From Beroe forskalii (taxonomy: Eukaryota > Ctenophora > Nuda > Beroida > Beroidae): 64,000 nt of DNA. Positions 13,640 through 23,430 of the stretch are shown here, piece by piece. Under the pieces are notes generated by a model. That model was not told where the DNA came from. It ran no database searches and worked only from the letters and a program-made list of their open reading frames with translations. The position numbers and the translations under genes were made by a program. Each line of letters begins with the position of its first letter. The first letter of the stretch is position 1. Where the stretch lies: contig WFMF01000433.1 in the NCBI GenBank assembly GCA_011033025.1, forward strand, positions 89,662-153,661, read 5' to 3'.

Positions 13640-14290
13640 ATCCGAGATAGTGCCTATTAAGTGTATTTTCACAACCATGGGTGTATTTCAGGAACTTCAG
13701 GTGTATTTTAGGTGGATTCAGTGAAAGTCTATTCACAGGATCAATCCGAGATAGTGCTTGTTAGGTGTATTTTCACAATCATGGGTGTATTTCAGGAACT
13801 TAAGGTGTATTTTAGGTGGATTCAGTAAAAGTGTATTTACAAAATCAATCCGAGATAGTGCTTATTGGGTGTATTTTCAGAGTCCAGAGTGTATTTCGGG
13901 AACTTTAGGTGTATTTTAGGTGGATTCAGTGAAAGTCTATTCACAGGATCAATCCGAGATAGTGCTTGTTAGGTGTATTTTCACAATCATGGGTGTATTT
14001 CAGGAACTTAAGGTGTATTTTAGGTGGATTCAGTAAAAGTGTATTTACAAAATCAATCCGAGATAGTGCTTATTGGGTGTATTTTCAGAGTCCAGAGTGT
14101 ATTTCGGGAACTTTAGGTGTATTTTAGGTGGATTCAGTAAAAGTGTATTTACAAAATCAATCCGAGATAGTGCTTATTGGGTGTATTTTCAGAGTCCAGA
14201 GTGTATTTCGGGAACTTAAGGTGTATTTTAGGTGAACTCAGTAAAGTAGATTTCCAAAATCAATCGGAGCTAGTGCTTGTTAGGTGTATT
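13640..14290. repeat. 104-bp tandem array
   Basis: 'ccgagatag' recurs near 13642, 13746, 13850, 13954, 14057 and 14162, with a diverged copy near 14265, so the period is 103-105 bp over about 6.5 units. Each unit repeats 'ggtgtattt' three to four times. Units alternate between two variants (extra 'cacaatcatgg' or 'cagagtccagag'), suggesting a 208-bp higher-order unit. Confidence 0.9.
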
Positions 14291-14604
14291 TCCGAAATAC
14301 ATGGTCGACCCAGAAAGACCTATTTAAGGCCATATATGCTAGGTGTATTTTGAGATGGGTCAAAAAGGAGGGCAAATTGGGCCTAAAGGAGGGCAAAAAA
14401 GAGGGCTCGGAGGGCAAGACCCAAAAAGGAGGGCAAAAAGAGGGCATGAGAGGGCGCCCTCTCAAAAAGAGGGCAGTTCGGAAGCTATGCTACCACCCTG
14501 CAAAAAATGGCGGTTTTTCAACTCCTAGTTTGTCAGATTTTCTGGGAGAGCGGAGGCTCCTACCTTGAACTACCTCTCTCGATTATAATAATAGATATAT
14601 TATA

Positions 14605-16350
14605 TCACCCTGTGACACTCAAATCTCTAATATATACCCTGGCCAGTCTTTTTATTACTGTAGGGGGTTACTGCCCTGGCCAGGGCGGGAATTCAAAACA
14701 TCAAAACCGTTGACGGTTGGTCTAGTAACCCCGCTGGTTTGGATGTGATCAGCCCATTTTGTCTCTTTTCAGGTTCCGTTGTCACATCCAAACCCTGGGG
14801 GGGTTACTAGACCAACCGTCCAACGGTTTTGGTGGTGATATCTTTGACAGATGTATGTAGTTTGAACCCATGTTACTTGCCCAAAGGCAGTTTGGACCCA
14901 CGTAACTAGCCCACACGCAAGCCGAACCCACGTAACTTACCCTGACAAAGTCCAAAACTACGTTATTCTAATTTTCTAACTTGGATTTACTAGAATTGAT
15001 ATATTTCTTAATTTCCACAAATCGTCCACGCGAACTCACGTGCTTAAATATAGCAACCAGATCTAATTTCACGTACATAAGTCGTATTTGAACTTATTTC
15101 AACGTAACCTAGTCGAAAATCCCGTAAATAGCAATATCTTCAAATCTCCTAATTTCTACGAAACGTTCGTGTGTACTCACGTGCTGAAATATGGCAACCA
15201 GATCTAATTTTACGTGCATTTGTCGTATTTAAACTCATTTTAACATAATCAAGTCGAAAATCCAGTGTAAACATCAATTTCTTTAAACCCCCTAATTTCT
15301 ACAAAACGTCCGTGTGTACTCACGTGTTGAAGTATAGCATATGCGTCTTATTTCATGTGCATTAGTCATATTTGAACTCATTTCAACGTAATCAAGTCGA
15401 AAATCCCGTGTAAATATCAATTTCTTTAAATCCCCTAATTTCTACAAAACGTCCACCTGAACTCACGTGCTCCACTAGTTCATCGTATATTTCCCATCCC
15501 TATTCACTGTGAGACATAGAAAAACCATTATCAGTAGACCACCGTATCACAGAATAGGATTACAGTACAATTTTTCGTCATAAACGTAATTTCAATCAAT
15601 TTGCAGTTCAATTTTTAGAAGCCTCTCACGACAACAATCTTCGACCGATCGCCCTGAAACTCGTTTTATAGCTTAATCTTAAGGTCTTAAAGCATCATAT
15701 CAAAGTAAAACATAATCGGATGAAAAATCTCTGAGTTGGAGATGTCCAAAGTAGCGCAAAATAGCGTTCTATCGCAAAATACGCTATTTTAGTGGTTTTA
15801 CGCGATTTTGATGACGTCATCACAGCACCCAAATAGGCTCAAACCAACTTCCCATATAGCCTATAAGACAATTCCACCTTAGTACAACATACTTTGACCG
15901 GTCTCATCTCAAGATAAGTTGCAGTTCTTGACACCTCACTCATTTAATTTTTTGTCCTATAATTTGGAAATCGATTTTTTCACCGTATCTTAGAAAATCG
16001 CGTATATCTCGATGAAAAATCGAGATAGCCCAATAATCCGTATGATTTTCTGAAAGCTCTTTAAATTTGCTAAAAATTGTTCCGAAAAATCAGACCGCTT
16101 TCTCCTTTCCTTCTTGGTGAAAAATGCGCTCGAAATTAGCCTATTTTCGCTAAAAATGCAATAAAATTTCGCTAAGTTGATGACGTCATAGTGTCGTGAA
16201 AATGACGTCACCAGAACTTCTCTTATAGCCTATAACATTTTCCCATCTTAGATCAACAAAACCTGACCTCGATCATGGCTCTACCATTTCCCGTTCTTGA
16301 GATCTCGGCTTTCCAAATTTGCTCCCAATTATCATGATATATCTTATATA
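14605..16350. repeat. Fourth copy of hairpin unit
   Basis: The CCCTGGCCAG module (14605-14695), then a slightly damaged 145-bp hairpin (14701-14837), then a body about 1.5 kb long matching 7573-9078 most closely (same 'gtgttgaagtatagcatatg' variant and same three TGACGTCA sites). It ends with 'aattatcatgatatatctta' as the tandem copies do. Open frames at 15990-16504 are by-products. Confidence 0.85.
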
Positions 16351-16360
16351 TTAGTCTTAT

Positions 16361-18370
16361 TATGCTATCGGGCATAGATCCGTTTGCCACTTTTTCCAGG
16401 CGCCCCATATCCAAAAAATAAAAAATTTCCCCCGAACCAGAAATTTTTGCCAATTTTGCAGCCCGCTCGCTTCGCTCGCGAAATTGACTATACTTTGTGA
16501 GCAAAGCAAGCAGTTGGCAAAATTTGCTTCTTTTTTAATATTTCATAAGCCAAAGTAATTATTCTAATATATTAGAAGTTAAAAAGGCTCTCATTCTGAA
16601 GCTAATCTAGAACAGGGAATTATTCATTGCTTATAGTTATTGACATGGAACCAGCATGGATCCAGCCCAGAATTTTTGGGGGCGTGCAAATTTATGCCCT
16701 CGCGGCGCTTCTTTTGCAAAAATTACGTTTTCTGAATGTAAAAATAATTCAAGTATGTATTAGCGCTAGCAGGGGTCTGGGGGCGGCAGCCCCCAGAAGC
16801 CAGAGGTCTGGAGTGTAAAGAAATGTCACCTCAATAAGATCTTTGCACTGTTTTTATCTCAAAAGCTCCATCTTTTTGCCGTACATAATTTCACTAAATA
16901 TATTAATTATCAAAAAAAGAACAGCAGGGGTTTGGGGGCGGCAGCCCCCAGAAGCCAGAGGTGTGGAGTGTCAAGAATTGTCAGTTCAATAGGGTTTTTG
17001 CATTGTTTTCATCTCAACAGCTCCATCCCTTTTGTTGTACATAATTTCACTTACAGTAATATATTTAAAATGCAGAGAAAGAAAAGCAGGGGTGTGGGGG
17101 CGGCAGCCCCCAGAAGCCAGAGGTGTGGGGTAATTGATGCTATCGATACTTGACAAATAAGACTATTAATGCTTTCTTGGAATTGATTTCACGGATCGGG
17201 TCGTTGAATAAGAGTCACAAGATTACAATTGATGAGTAATTTATTTATTCTCGTTTGACTCAATGGTACAGGCACAAAACTAACGATGTGGTTCTTTAAT
17301 AATGACAATCAATTTCGTCGTTCTACGACATCTTCAGGTCTCAAATTTGATTGTATAAAGTAGTGTTGTAAAGTTTAAATTGATTGTCATTAAAGAACCA
17401 CATCGTTTACATTTGTATCTGTACCATTGAGTCAAAAGAGAATAAATCGATTACTCATCAATTTCTTGGAATTCATAAACTTGTTTTCAAATAATATCAT
17501 TGATTTTCATAACTTTTTTAGTCCATTTTTGGACTTTATTTTCAATTCTAATGTTGATTTTTATTTGAAATTTTTTGAATTGCATGCCCAGAGCACGTCC
17601 CCAAATTTTCGTTTGGGGGCGTGTGCACGCCCCCTTGGATCCATGCCTGCTACATCCTATCACTGAAAACTGTTAGTTAGTAGAGCAACGATTTGAATTT
17701 TCATTTTTAAAATTTATTTCAATATAATTCGGGTAAAACATAGTGATTTTTGGTGTTAAATCAAATTTTCTGTACTTGGCTTCCACCAAAAATTTCCTCC
17801 AACTTCCCCAAAATTTCCCCCGGCTCAAAATTTCCCCCGAACCAGGTTTGCAGGTTCGCGGCTTTTTGGATATGGGCCAGGCGCCAGTCTAATGCAGGTC
17901 TAGCGCCGGTTTAATGCAGGTCTAACGCCAGTCTAGTGCAGGTCTAATGCAGGTTTGGCGCCGGTTTTGTGCAGGTTTAGCGCCGGTTTAGCGCGGGGCC
18001 AGCGCCAGTCTAATGCAGGTCCTGTGCCACTCTAATGCAGGTCTAGCGCCGGTTTGGTGCAGGTCCAGCGCCGGTTGAGCGCGGGTACAGCGCTGGTGCA
18101 ATGCAGGTCTAGCGCCGGTTTAATGCAGGTCTTGTGCCAGTCTAGTGCCACTCTAATGCAGGTCTAGCGCCGGTTTGGTGCAGGTCCAGCGCTGGTTTAG
18201 CGCGGGTGCAGCGCTGGTCCAATGCACCTCGGATGCTATCTCAATATTACTAATGCATTTTTATACAGATTTGGCGCCATTTAAATTATGCAGGTTTGAC
18301 GTCGTTTCATGCATGTTTGGCGCTGTTTTAATGCAGGTGCAACGCCATTCCAATGCAGGTTAGTTACCAC
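16361..18370 (+). repeat. GCAGGTCTAGCGCCGG array, left inverted arm
   Basis: The outer end is 16361-16403 ('gggcatagatccgtttgcc'). The arm is then split by a transposon and resumes at 17885 with short repeats of the type 'aatgcaggtctagcgccgg' (period about 17 and 34 bp) up to about 18360. It is the reverse complement of 19950-20500, including the inner end 'acgccattccaat' and the outer end. Confidence 0.9.
16404..17876. mobile_element. 8-bp-TSD transposon with CCCATATCC TIR, copy 1
   Basis: Element of 1,473 bp. The left end CCCATATCCAAAAA and right end TTTTTGGATATGGG are complementary, and the flanks are an exact 8-bp repeat CCAGGCGC (16396-16403 and 17877-17884). Removing it restores the array arm. 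A second copy lies inverted at 53150-54707. Internally there are three repeats of 'gggggcggcagcccccaga', a hairpin with 'gacatcttcaggtctcaaa', and subterminal 'aaatttccccc' words. No transposase was found. The 8-bp duplication points to hAT or another 8-bp-TSD superfamily. Confidence 0.9.
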
Positions 18371-18755
18371 CGTTAGCCATGGTAACGTCCGTTAGGGACC
18401 ACCGGTAACCATGGTAACGTCCGTTAGCTCCCATCGGTAACCATAGTAACATACGTTATTACGTTAGTGACCAGTGACCACCGTTAACCATGATAACCCA
18501 CGTTAGTTACCATAGTAACCATGGTAACCCACCTAAGTTACCACCGGTAACCATGGTAACGTACGTTAGCTACCATCGGTAACCATGGTAACCCACGTTA
18601 GTTACCAGGTCGGTAACCATGGTAACGTTCGTCAGTTACCGCAGATAACCATGGTTATGTACGTAAGTTACCATCGGTAACCATGGTAACGTATGTTAGT
18701 TACCACTGGTAACAATGATGAAGTACGTTAGTTACCACCGGTAACCATTATTTAT
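18371..18755. repeat. GGTAACCATGGTAAC tandem array
   Basis: About a dozen degenerate units of roughly 30 bp built on GTTACC and the palindrome-rich word GGTAACCATGGTAACGT. Every unit can fold on itself. It lies in the spacer of the second foldback structure. Confidence 0.85.
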
Positions 18756-18760
18756 TATTA

Positions 18761-18960
18761 CTAGCAGAACCCATGGCCTCCGGCCATCGTTCACAATTTT
18801 TTCGCTTCAGCAATTCGTACAGTATAATGCAGTACTGTAGTTCTTATCAGTGATGAGGTCATATTTTAATCGGGTGTGCCTACTCCTCTATGTGATGTCT
18901 ATATGTCAGGATGTCAGGTGGTGTCAAACGTCACTGGTACTCTGGTATGAACATTCCGAT
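18761..18960 (-). mobile_element. Helitron-like 3' terminus (minus)
   Basis: The plus strand reads ACTAG followed by a stem ATGGCCTCCGGCCAT (18773-18787). On the minus strand this is hairpin, short spacer, CTAG, then T, the expected arrangement for a Helitron 3' end. The far end is not defined, so the end coordinate is nominal. Confidence 0.4.
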
Positions 18961-19199
18961 CATCGGCAATCGGCATGCTTGATTGGGTACTGAGTGGTGT
19001 CAGAAAAATCTGTGGCTATATATAAGCCACCGGACAGACAGAAATCATGAACCGGACAGACAGATATATATTTATATCTTATATATAAAGTAAAGTCACA
19101 CGTGAATAATGTTTGTCTGTGCCGCCGTATACAATTAAATTTGAGCTTGCCAAGAAAATATCAAGAGAAACGAATGCAAACGGGAAAAAGGAGGTGCTG

Positions 19200-19883
19200 T
19201 TGCTAGGGAAACTAATTTTTGTGCACGTGCAGATTATGATTAGTTCTATGCGAGTGCTTTCTATAACGCAACTACTTTTAAATGCTGTGCTGTAGTTTTT
19301 GAAAATTTGACGCTTTCCTTATACTTCGAAGTCGAGATCTCAAGGTGGAGAAAGGGCATAACTTGAATAACGGAGGATATTTCAGATGGTTTGTTTTGAT
19401 AGAACTGTGGCAGAGGTTTCTCGATGGTCAATAATGATAACAGTAGTAATTGTAGTTTGAAAATGTACCGTTAAGAGCAATTCAAAGTTTACGAAAGTGT
19501 TCAATCTTATCGAGTCGAATGTAGCTGAAGCAGATAACGAAGAATTGATCTTGGGCTGGAACAATGTGAACGAAAAAAAATTGTCCAATGTCAGTATGAT
19601 AATCAGTTGTCAGAATTAATATCATCTTGCAATCAAAATGGAACAAAATTCACATGGTTTAGCACGACTAAGAGTTACCGACAAAGTTCTATTTTCCAAT
19701 CTTCTCCTTCACAAAATTTAATATTTGATTTATTTGACCTGATAGGAATATTTTGATGCGGTAGAATTAAAAACTATCCAATCAATTTGAATGGTAGTGT
19801 TTAAAATTTGCGAAAGAGGTGCTGCATAGCAGCGGCAGGTTAGCTGTGTGTTAGTGTGTTAGCAGGTCCAACGGGCCTGCTAG
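19200..19883 (+). mobile_element. Helitron-like element A
   Basis: Ends at 19883 with the stem-loop GCAGGTCCAACGGGCCTGC (19862-19880) overlapping CTAG, followed by T. Its body (around 19265-19700) is the reverse complement of 22.89-23.43 kb, for example 'cttgaataacggaggatat' and 'gtagttttt.aaatttgacg'. No Rep/helicase gene is present, so it is non-autonomous. The 5' end is approximate. Confidence 0.55.
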
Positions 19884-19949
19884 TATTTATATATGAGGAA
19901 GAATTATAAGTAGTAAGATTATGAAGAGTCATGGGGCATAGAATTGAAC

Positions 19950-20500
19950 ATGCTAAACCTGCATGAAACCGGCGCCAAACCCGTATTGGAATGGCGTTGC
20001 ACCTGCATTAAAACAGCGCCAAACATTCATGAAAAGACGTCAAAACTCAAACCTGCATAATTTAATCGGCGCCAAATCTGTATGAAATGCACAAGTAATA
20101 TTGAGATAGCATCCGAGGTGCATTGGACCAGCGCTGCACCCGCGCTAAACCAGCGCTGGACCTGCACCAAACCGGCGCTAGACCTGCATTAGAGTGGCAC
20201 TAGACTGGCACAAGACCTGCATTAAACCGGCGCTAGACCTGCATTGCACCAGCGCTGTACCCGCGCTCAACCGGCGCTGGACCTGCACCAAACCGGCGCT
20301 AGACCTGCATTAGAGTGGCACAGGACCTGCATTAGACTGGTGCTGGCCCGCACTAAACCGGCGCTAAACCTGCACAAAACCGGCGCCAAACCTGCATTAG
20401 ACCTGCACTAGACTGGCGTAAGACCAGCATTAAACTGGCGCTAGACCTGCATTAGACTAGCACCTGGACAAAGTGGCAAACGGATCTATGCCCATGCTAT
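19950..20500 (-). repeat. GCAGGTCTAGCGCCGG array, right inverted arm
   Basis: Reverse complement of the left arm at 16361-18370, without the transposon. It reads 'ccggcgctagacctgcatta' repeatedly and ends with 'ggcaaacggatctatgccca', the complement of the left arm's outer end. Together the arms enclose a spacer of about 1.6 kb. Confidence 0.9.
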
Positions 20501-20770
20501 CACCCTGTGACACTCAAATCTCTAACTTATACCCCTGGCCAGTTTTCTTTTTACCGCGGGGGGTTACCGCCCTGGCCAGGGCGGGAATCACCCTGTGACA
20601 CTCAAATCTCTAATATATACCCTGGCCAGTCTTTTCTATTACCGCGGGGGGTTACCGCCCTGGCCAGGGCGGGAATACTATCACCCTGTGACACTCAAAT
20701 CTCTAACTTATACCCCTGGCCAGTCTTTTCTATTACCGCGGGGGGTTACCGCCCTGGCCAGGGCGGGAAT
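20500..20770 (+). repeat. Three tandem CCCTGGCCAG modules
   Basis: Three direct copies of about 90 bp, each starting 'caccctgtgacactcaaatc' and ending 'cctggccagggcgggaat'. They abut the outer end of the right arm. Open frames of 108 and 60 codons across this stretch are repeat by-products. Confidence 0.9.
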
Positions 20771-21355
20771 TTATTAACTCATGCAATCACTCGCTTCACT
20801 CGAAGCCGGAAAGTACAGGTTCAAGCTTTATAGCAAGTTCATAGAACACTTAGGAGCTGTGAATTGCAGCGAAGTTTCGGGCTTGGAGTGTCTTAAACCG
20901 TCAATGGCTAGATATTTAGATCTTTGATTCTGCCATTTGCTATACACTATACTTTATAAGTTTACCAGGGGATGGTCCGGTTTCATTAATTCTAATAGAG
21001 TAATAGGCACTTGAATAGAATATAATGGTTGCGAAAAAGTTAAACTTCCATTAGGTTTTCAAAGGAATGATTCTAAATTCAATCATGAATTGTTACAAAG
21101 TTACATGAGGCTAAGTCAAAATAAGTCATAGGTATGCATCAATCAGTAATCACCGCCAATAAATTGTCCTTCCTGAAGGATTCGTGTTAATATCTGTTTT
21201 TTTCGGTTTAAATATTCTTGAAAAGTTGAAATTGGGTATCGGATTGGTTCTTTTCTTGTAGCGATTGATGTCCTCCGTTAAGTCCACTTGCCATTGGTCT
21301 TTACACGAAACCCAAAGCCTTCGTCGAGTTCTCAGTTGCGTTCTTTGAATCCAAA
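20771..21355. other. Region downstream of the GPCR
   Basis: No gene or repeat recognised. It presumably holds the 3' UTR of the minus-strand GPCR, whose stop codon ends at 21356. I did not find a convincing polyadenylation signal to report. Confidence 0.4.
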
Positions 21356-22402
21356 TCAAACGTTGTCCATTCGAATTTCGTCAGAAGTTCGGTTGGTAAA
21401 GTGCCTGATGATGCCCATTTTCTCCCAAAGTCCTCTTGTGACATACTTCCTGAACCTTTTGTTTGTCAGTGAGTAGAGGATTGGGTTGGCAACTGCGTTG
21501 ATGGAGATGCAGTTGAATGCGAGGAAGTCCAGTATCCGGGGAACTGGTTGACCCTTGAGTGTAGTCCCTACCAAGACAGACCTGGCAACATAGGGAGTCC
21601 AACTGAGGATAAATACTGCTGAGATGGTTATGGTGAGGAGGATGCCTTTCATGCATTCCCGTTTCCTGGTAGCCCGCTGGTGCGCTATTCCACAGATAAC
21701 TGCGTTTACCAGAGTGATAAGAATGAGGGGTAGTACAATCAGTAGAAAATGACAAACTACTGATGCGATGGGTGGTTCATAGGTGATAGTAGGTGAGATA
21801 CACTGGCCTATGAACGGGTAGAACTTGCCCACAGGCTCAAATGTGACTAAGAACCCTATAGTAGTTAAGGTTCCTAAAACCCATGCAGCTGCAGAAATGT
21901 AGGCTGCTGTGCGGGGAGACAGGGTTCGGGTTGGTGAGGAGAAGAGGCAAAGGCGGTGCACAGTGATAGCAAGAACGAAGAAAAGATTAGCGCTGCTGGG
22001 TACGTAATTCCCATTGGCCACAATGGTGCATCCTAACCTGCCCAAGACCCACCTACGTGCAGAGAACGCCAGGAAATTAGGGAACACGTGGACAACAAGG
22101 TACATGATATCTGCTGCTGCCAGGTTGTGGATGAAGGTCAATGAAACCTTGTCTAATTTGAGGGCCATGTGACGGATGGAGCCGATAATAACAGTGACAT
22201 TACCCGACACACCAACTACTAGGACCAGGAATGAGAGAATCGAGAGAGGTATGGTTTCAGCTGCACTCATCGTAGGATCGAGTGTATGGTTTGTCTTCAT
22301 CCCGTGGTTGGTGATGCCAATAGCCGTGGAATCTTCTGAAACCTCCTGCAGTTGCAAGGGAAATACTGACATGGAAGTGGGTTGTGTAGCGATTGCTTCC
22401 AT
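21356..22402 (-). CDS. Class A (rhodopsin-like) GPCR, intronless
   Basis: A 348-residue seven-transmembrane receptor in one uninterrupted exon. Numbering from the first in-frame ATG at 22402: TM1 about 53-76 with the GN pair at 68; TM2 about 88-110 with LAAAD at 94-98; conserved Cys125 (start of TM3) and Cys201 (ECL2) for the usual disulfide; HRL at 149-151 where DRY is normal; TM5 about 214-238; SWTPY at 267-271 in place of CWxPY; NPILY at 306-310; then a basic helix 8 and short tail. N38 lies in an N-glycosylation sequon in the extracellular N terminus. This layout is typical of peptide-type rhodopsin receptors at the plasma membrane, but the ligand cannot be inferred. The frame stays open upstream of the ATG only because it runs into a retrotransposon fragment, so the ATG is the sensible start. 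Confidence 0.88.
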   Translation of the reverse strand: MEAIATQPTSMSVFPLQLQEVSEDSTAIGITNHGMKTNHTLDPTMSAAETIPLSILSFLVLVVGVSGNVTVIIGSIRHMALKLDKVSLTFIHNLAAADIMYLVVHVFPNFLAFSARRWVLGRLGCTIVANGNYVPSSANLFFVLAITVHRLCLFSSPTRTLSPRTAAYISAAAWVLGTLTTIGFLVTFEPVGKFYPFIGQCISPTITYEPPIASVVCHFLLIVLPLILITLVNAVICGIAHQRATRKRECMKGILLTITISAVFILSWTPYVARSVLVGTTLKGQPVPRILDFLAFNCISINAVANPILYSLTNKRFRKYVTRGLWEKMGIIRHFTNRTSDEIRMDNV

Positions 22403-22431
22403 GATACGATGTAGCTTGTGAAGTTCGTACA

Positions 22432-22513
22432 GAGGAGTTCGCCTCTGGGGACCCAGTGATGAAGACACAGCACTGGTGTGGTGAATAGAAACCGGTGACC
22501 GTAGAAGAAGAAG
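22432..22513 (+). mobile_element. Non-LTR retrotransposon 3' fragment, (GAA)n tail
   Basis: An 82-bp insert ending in (GAA)n and flanked by an exact 11-bp duplication AAGTTCGTACA (22421-22431 and 22514-22524). Its body ('cctctggggacccagtgatg', 'acagcactggtgt') matches the 3' end of the Jockey-like remnant at 57.93-58.59 kb. It lies about 30 bp upstream of the GPCR start codon, in opposite orientation, in the likely 5' UTR or promoter. Confidence 0.9.
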
Positions 22514-22524
22514 AAGTTCGTACA

Positions 22525-22889
22525 ACTGATAAAAATGAACTATTTGAATATTGGAATTTGGAGTGTATTTCTTTGATTTTAAGAAATATGATACTGCCTT
22601 ATATAATCTAAGTTCCTACTAAGTACCTATCTATCTACTCAAATGATTATTTTATTTTCCCATGACCCTAAATTATCTTCCTTACCTACCTATCTACGCA
22701 AATCATTTTTTCCATGATCTTATATTGCGAAATCCTCAATTATCTTCCGTGTTACGACAGTATGAAGTCTCTTCAGAAGAAAAATCCTTCCACTGAAGCA
22801 CCTGACTGTACTGTATAATATAGTGTACCTATACAGTCAAGATAGACATGATGGGTGGAATAGGGACTTCTTTGTTAGCTTTATCAGAA
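22525..22889. other. Putative GPCR upstream region
   Basis: AT-rich sequence with a short duplicated block containing 'cctacctatctac' and 'aaatcatt'. No gene is seen. It would contain the promoter of the minus-strand GPCR, but I cannot identify elements with confidence. Confidence 0.35.
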
Positions 22890-22890
22890 A

Positions 22891-23430
22891 CTAGCAGGCC
22901 CGTTGCTAGATTTGGATTTATAGCTCACTCGACAGCGCTTCTTTTGCAAATATTGACGAAATTATGATTTAAAACTGTAGCTAGGTAGCAATCCAATTAT
23001 TTACTGAAGCGAAATATTCAATTTTATGAACGAGCAGAGTGAAATATAATCAGCTTATTCGTGCTAAACCATGTGAGTTTTGCTCCGTTTTGAAGTTTTG
23101 ATTGCAATATGAGTTTAATTTTGACAACTGATTCTTATCATACAATTTTGTTTCGTTCACATTGATCCAGACTCATACAATTTTGTTTTGTTCACATTGA
23201 TCCAGACTCATACAATTTTGTTTTGTTCACATTGATCCAGACCAGGAACTGTTTTCGACCTTCGTTAGGAAAACAATCGATCTGAAATATCCTCCGTTAT
23301 TCAAGTCCCTTCCCATCTTGAAATATTGAATTTAAAGTAAAGGAAAACGTCAAATTTCCAAAAACTACAACACGGAATTTAACAGTAGCATCGTAATTAT
23401 AATCAGCAAGTGCAAACAAGAATTGCGCCT
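22891..23430 (-). mobile_element. Helitron-like element B
   Basis: Reverse-oriented relative of element A at 19.2-19.88 kb. Its 3' end on the minus strand is a stem with GCAACGGGCCTGC overlapping CTAG, followed by T (plus strand ACTAG at 22890-22894). Inside, a 34-bp block with 'cattgatccagactcata' is tandemly repeated about three times (23143-23240). Confidence 0.55.

Larger units (their letters stand above)
13482..14489. mobile_element. hAT-like non-autonomous transposon, 1,008 bp
   Basis: Terminal inverted repeats of about 12 bp (CATAGCTTCCGA at the left, its complement at the right) are flanked by an exact 8-bp direct repeat CTACCACC (13474-13481 and 14490-14497). The paralogous site near 28796 has CTACCACC once and no insert, so this is a dated insertion. 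Eight-base duplications and CA...TG ends fit the hAT superfamily. The inside has repeated AGGGCAAA-type words near both ends, a poly-T tract of about 30, and a tandem core. No transposase is present. Confidence 0.85.

Noticed and set aside
22403-22525. A 41-residue N-terminal extension of the GPCR
   Set aside because: It has no ATG and is encoded by an inserted retrotransposon tail bounded by an 11-bp duplication.
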